Origin: Paenibacillus sp. FSL R5-0517 | Lineage (GTDB): Bacteria > Bacillota > Bacilli > Paenibacillales > Paenibacillaceae | Direction: 5' to 3' | NCBI RefSeq assembly: GCF_037974355.1 | Contig: NZ_CP150235.1 | Coordinates: 3,844,001-3,908,000, forward strand | DNA length: 64,000 nt | Shown here: positions 63,650 through 64,000 of the stretch, one piece after another | How positions within the stretch are numbered: the stretch's first letter is position 1 | How the letters are laid out: every line of letters begins with the position of its first letter | Made by a program: the position numbers and the translations under genes | The notes under the pieces: model-generated | Database searches by the model: none | What the model saw: the letters and a program-made list of their open reading frames with translations, nothing else | What the model was told of the DNA's origin: nothing

Positions 63650-64000
63650 ATGGCCAATCGGCTCCAGTTACTACTCGCCTCAGATTTCCATAATTTAGGC
63701 TCTGCACTTCAGGAAGAAGTGTATTATGAATATTATAATATGGTACATGGTCTTATCGTTTATATCATCAAGGAGCGTGCTGCAGCAGAAGATATTATTC
63801 AGGAAGCTTTTATCAAAATTATTAAAAACAAACCCATTTTCGAAGACGAGGTCAAACTGAAAGCCTGGCTCAAGGTCGTCACACGGAACACCGCTATTAA
63901 TTATCTGAGAAAAAATAAAAATAACCGTAACCAATTGGATACGGATAGTGTTTTTATAGATATGGAGACGATGAATCAGACAGCAGCTTCCGTGGAAAGT
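63650..64000 (+). CDS. ECF-type sigma-70 factor, N-terminal part
   Basis: First 117 codons, cut by the window end. Region 2 is seen: YYNMVHGLIVYIIKERAAAEDIIQEAFIKIIKNKP, then AWLKVVTRNTAINYLRKNKNN. The DNA-binding region 4 lies outside. AAAGGAG is six bases before the ATG. A cognate anti-sigma factor would be expected to the right. The coding is more A/T-rich than its neighbours. Confidence 0.88.
   Translation, partial: MANRLQLLLASDFHNLGSALQEEVYYEYYNMVHGLIVYIIKERAAAEDIIQEAFIKIIKNKPIFEDEVKLKAWLKVVTRNTAINYLRKNKNNRNQLDTDSVFIDMETMNQTAASVES

Overview
The window looks like chromosome of a spore-forming, low-to-mid G+C Bacillota, most probably Paenibacillus. Evidence: strong GGAGG ribosome-binding sites, frequent TTG and GTG starts, Bacillus-type puc and deo gene sets, Zur boxes and cre sites of the Bacillus kind, and a large secreted multi-modular mannanase. 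The genus is inferred from gene content, not proven. Both ends cut genes: a zinc-binding lipoprotein (znuA) on the left and an ECF sigma factor on the right.

Region 1 (1-6.8 kb) is a zinc-starvation locus. The operon rpmG-znuC-znuB-znuA (minus strand) starts behind a near-consensus promoter followed by a Zur box. It encodes a ribosomal protein L33 that has lost its second zinc-binding Cys pair, plus a zinc ABC importer. A second Zur box controls a COG0523 GTPase (metallochaperone type). A weaker one lies before a divergent pair: a permease with a His-rich cytoplasmic loop and its TIGR03943 partner.

Region 2 (6.8-13.7 kb, minus) is a complete nucleoside catabolic set: deoR, deoC, nupC, deoB, deoD, pdp. 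A DeoR-like operator precedes deoC and a cre-like site precedes nupC. azoR and a small unknown gene follow. Region 3 (15.4-21 kb) is an L-fucose pathway (fucI, a FGGY kinase, fucA) with a divergent LacI regulator, a palindromic operator and a cre site.

Region 4 (21-31.4 kb) holds an SDR enzyme, a methyltransferase, a Gfo/Idh/MocA oxidoreductase, an adaA/radical-SAM DNA-repair pair, a LacI-Gfo-ThuA-Gfo sugar operon with a 16-bp palindromic operator, and class II fructose bisphosphatase. Region 5 (32-36 kb) holds paiA and a yczE-like gene sharing twin operators, and a secreted GH26 mannanase with two X2 modules and a CBM3 behind a cre site.

Region 6 (36.4-53.3 kb, minus) is a nearly complete purine-to-ureide pathway in three transcription units: pucR; pucL-M-H-F-G, a GGT-like amidohydrolase, a purine deaminase-like enzyme and pucA-B; and pucC-D-E. 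It should take guanine/xanthine through urate, allantoin, allantoate and ureidoglycine, with a GGT-family enzyme that may act on oxamate. Region 7 (53.7-64 kb) carries a hybrid histidine kinase, fumarase, an aldose 1-epimerase-like enzyme, an MBL-fold hydrolase, a small unknown gene, two tandem M29 aminopeptidases and the ECF sigma factor.

The main unannotated signal is a dispersed intergenic repeat, about 175 bp when complete, with terminal inverted repeats and an internal palindrome. It occurs at least six times in this window, in complete, half and decayed forms, and resembles a MITE family.
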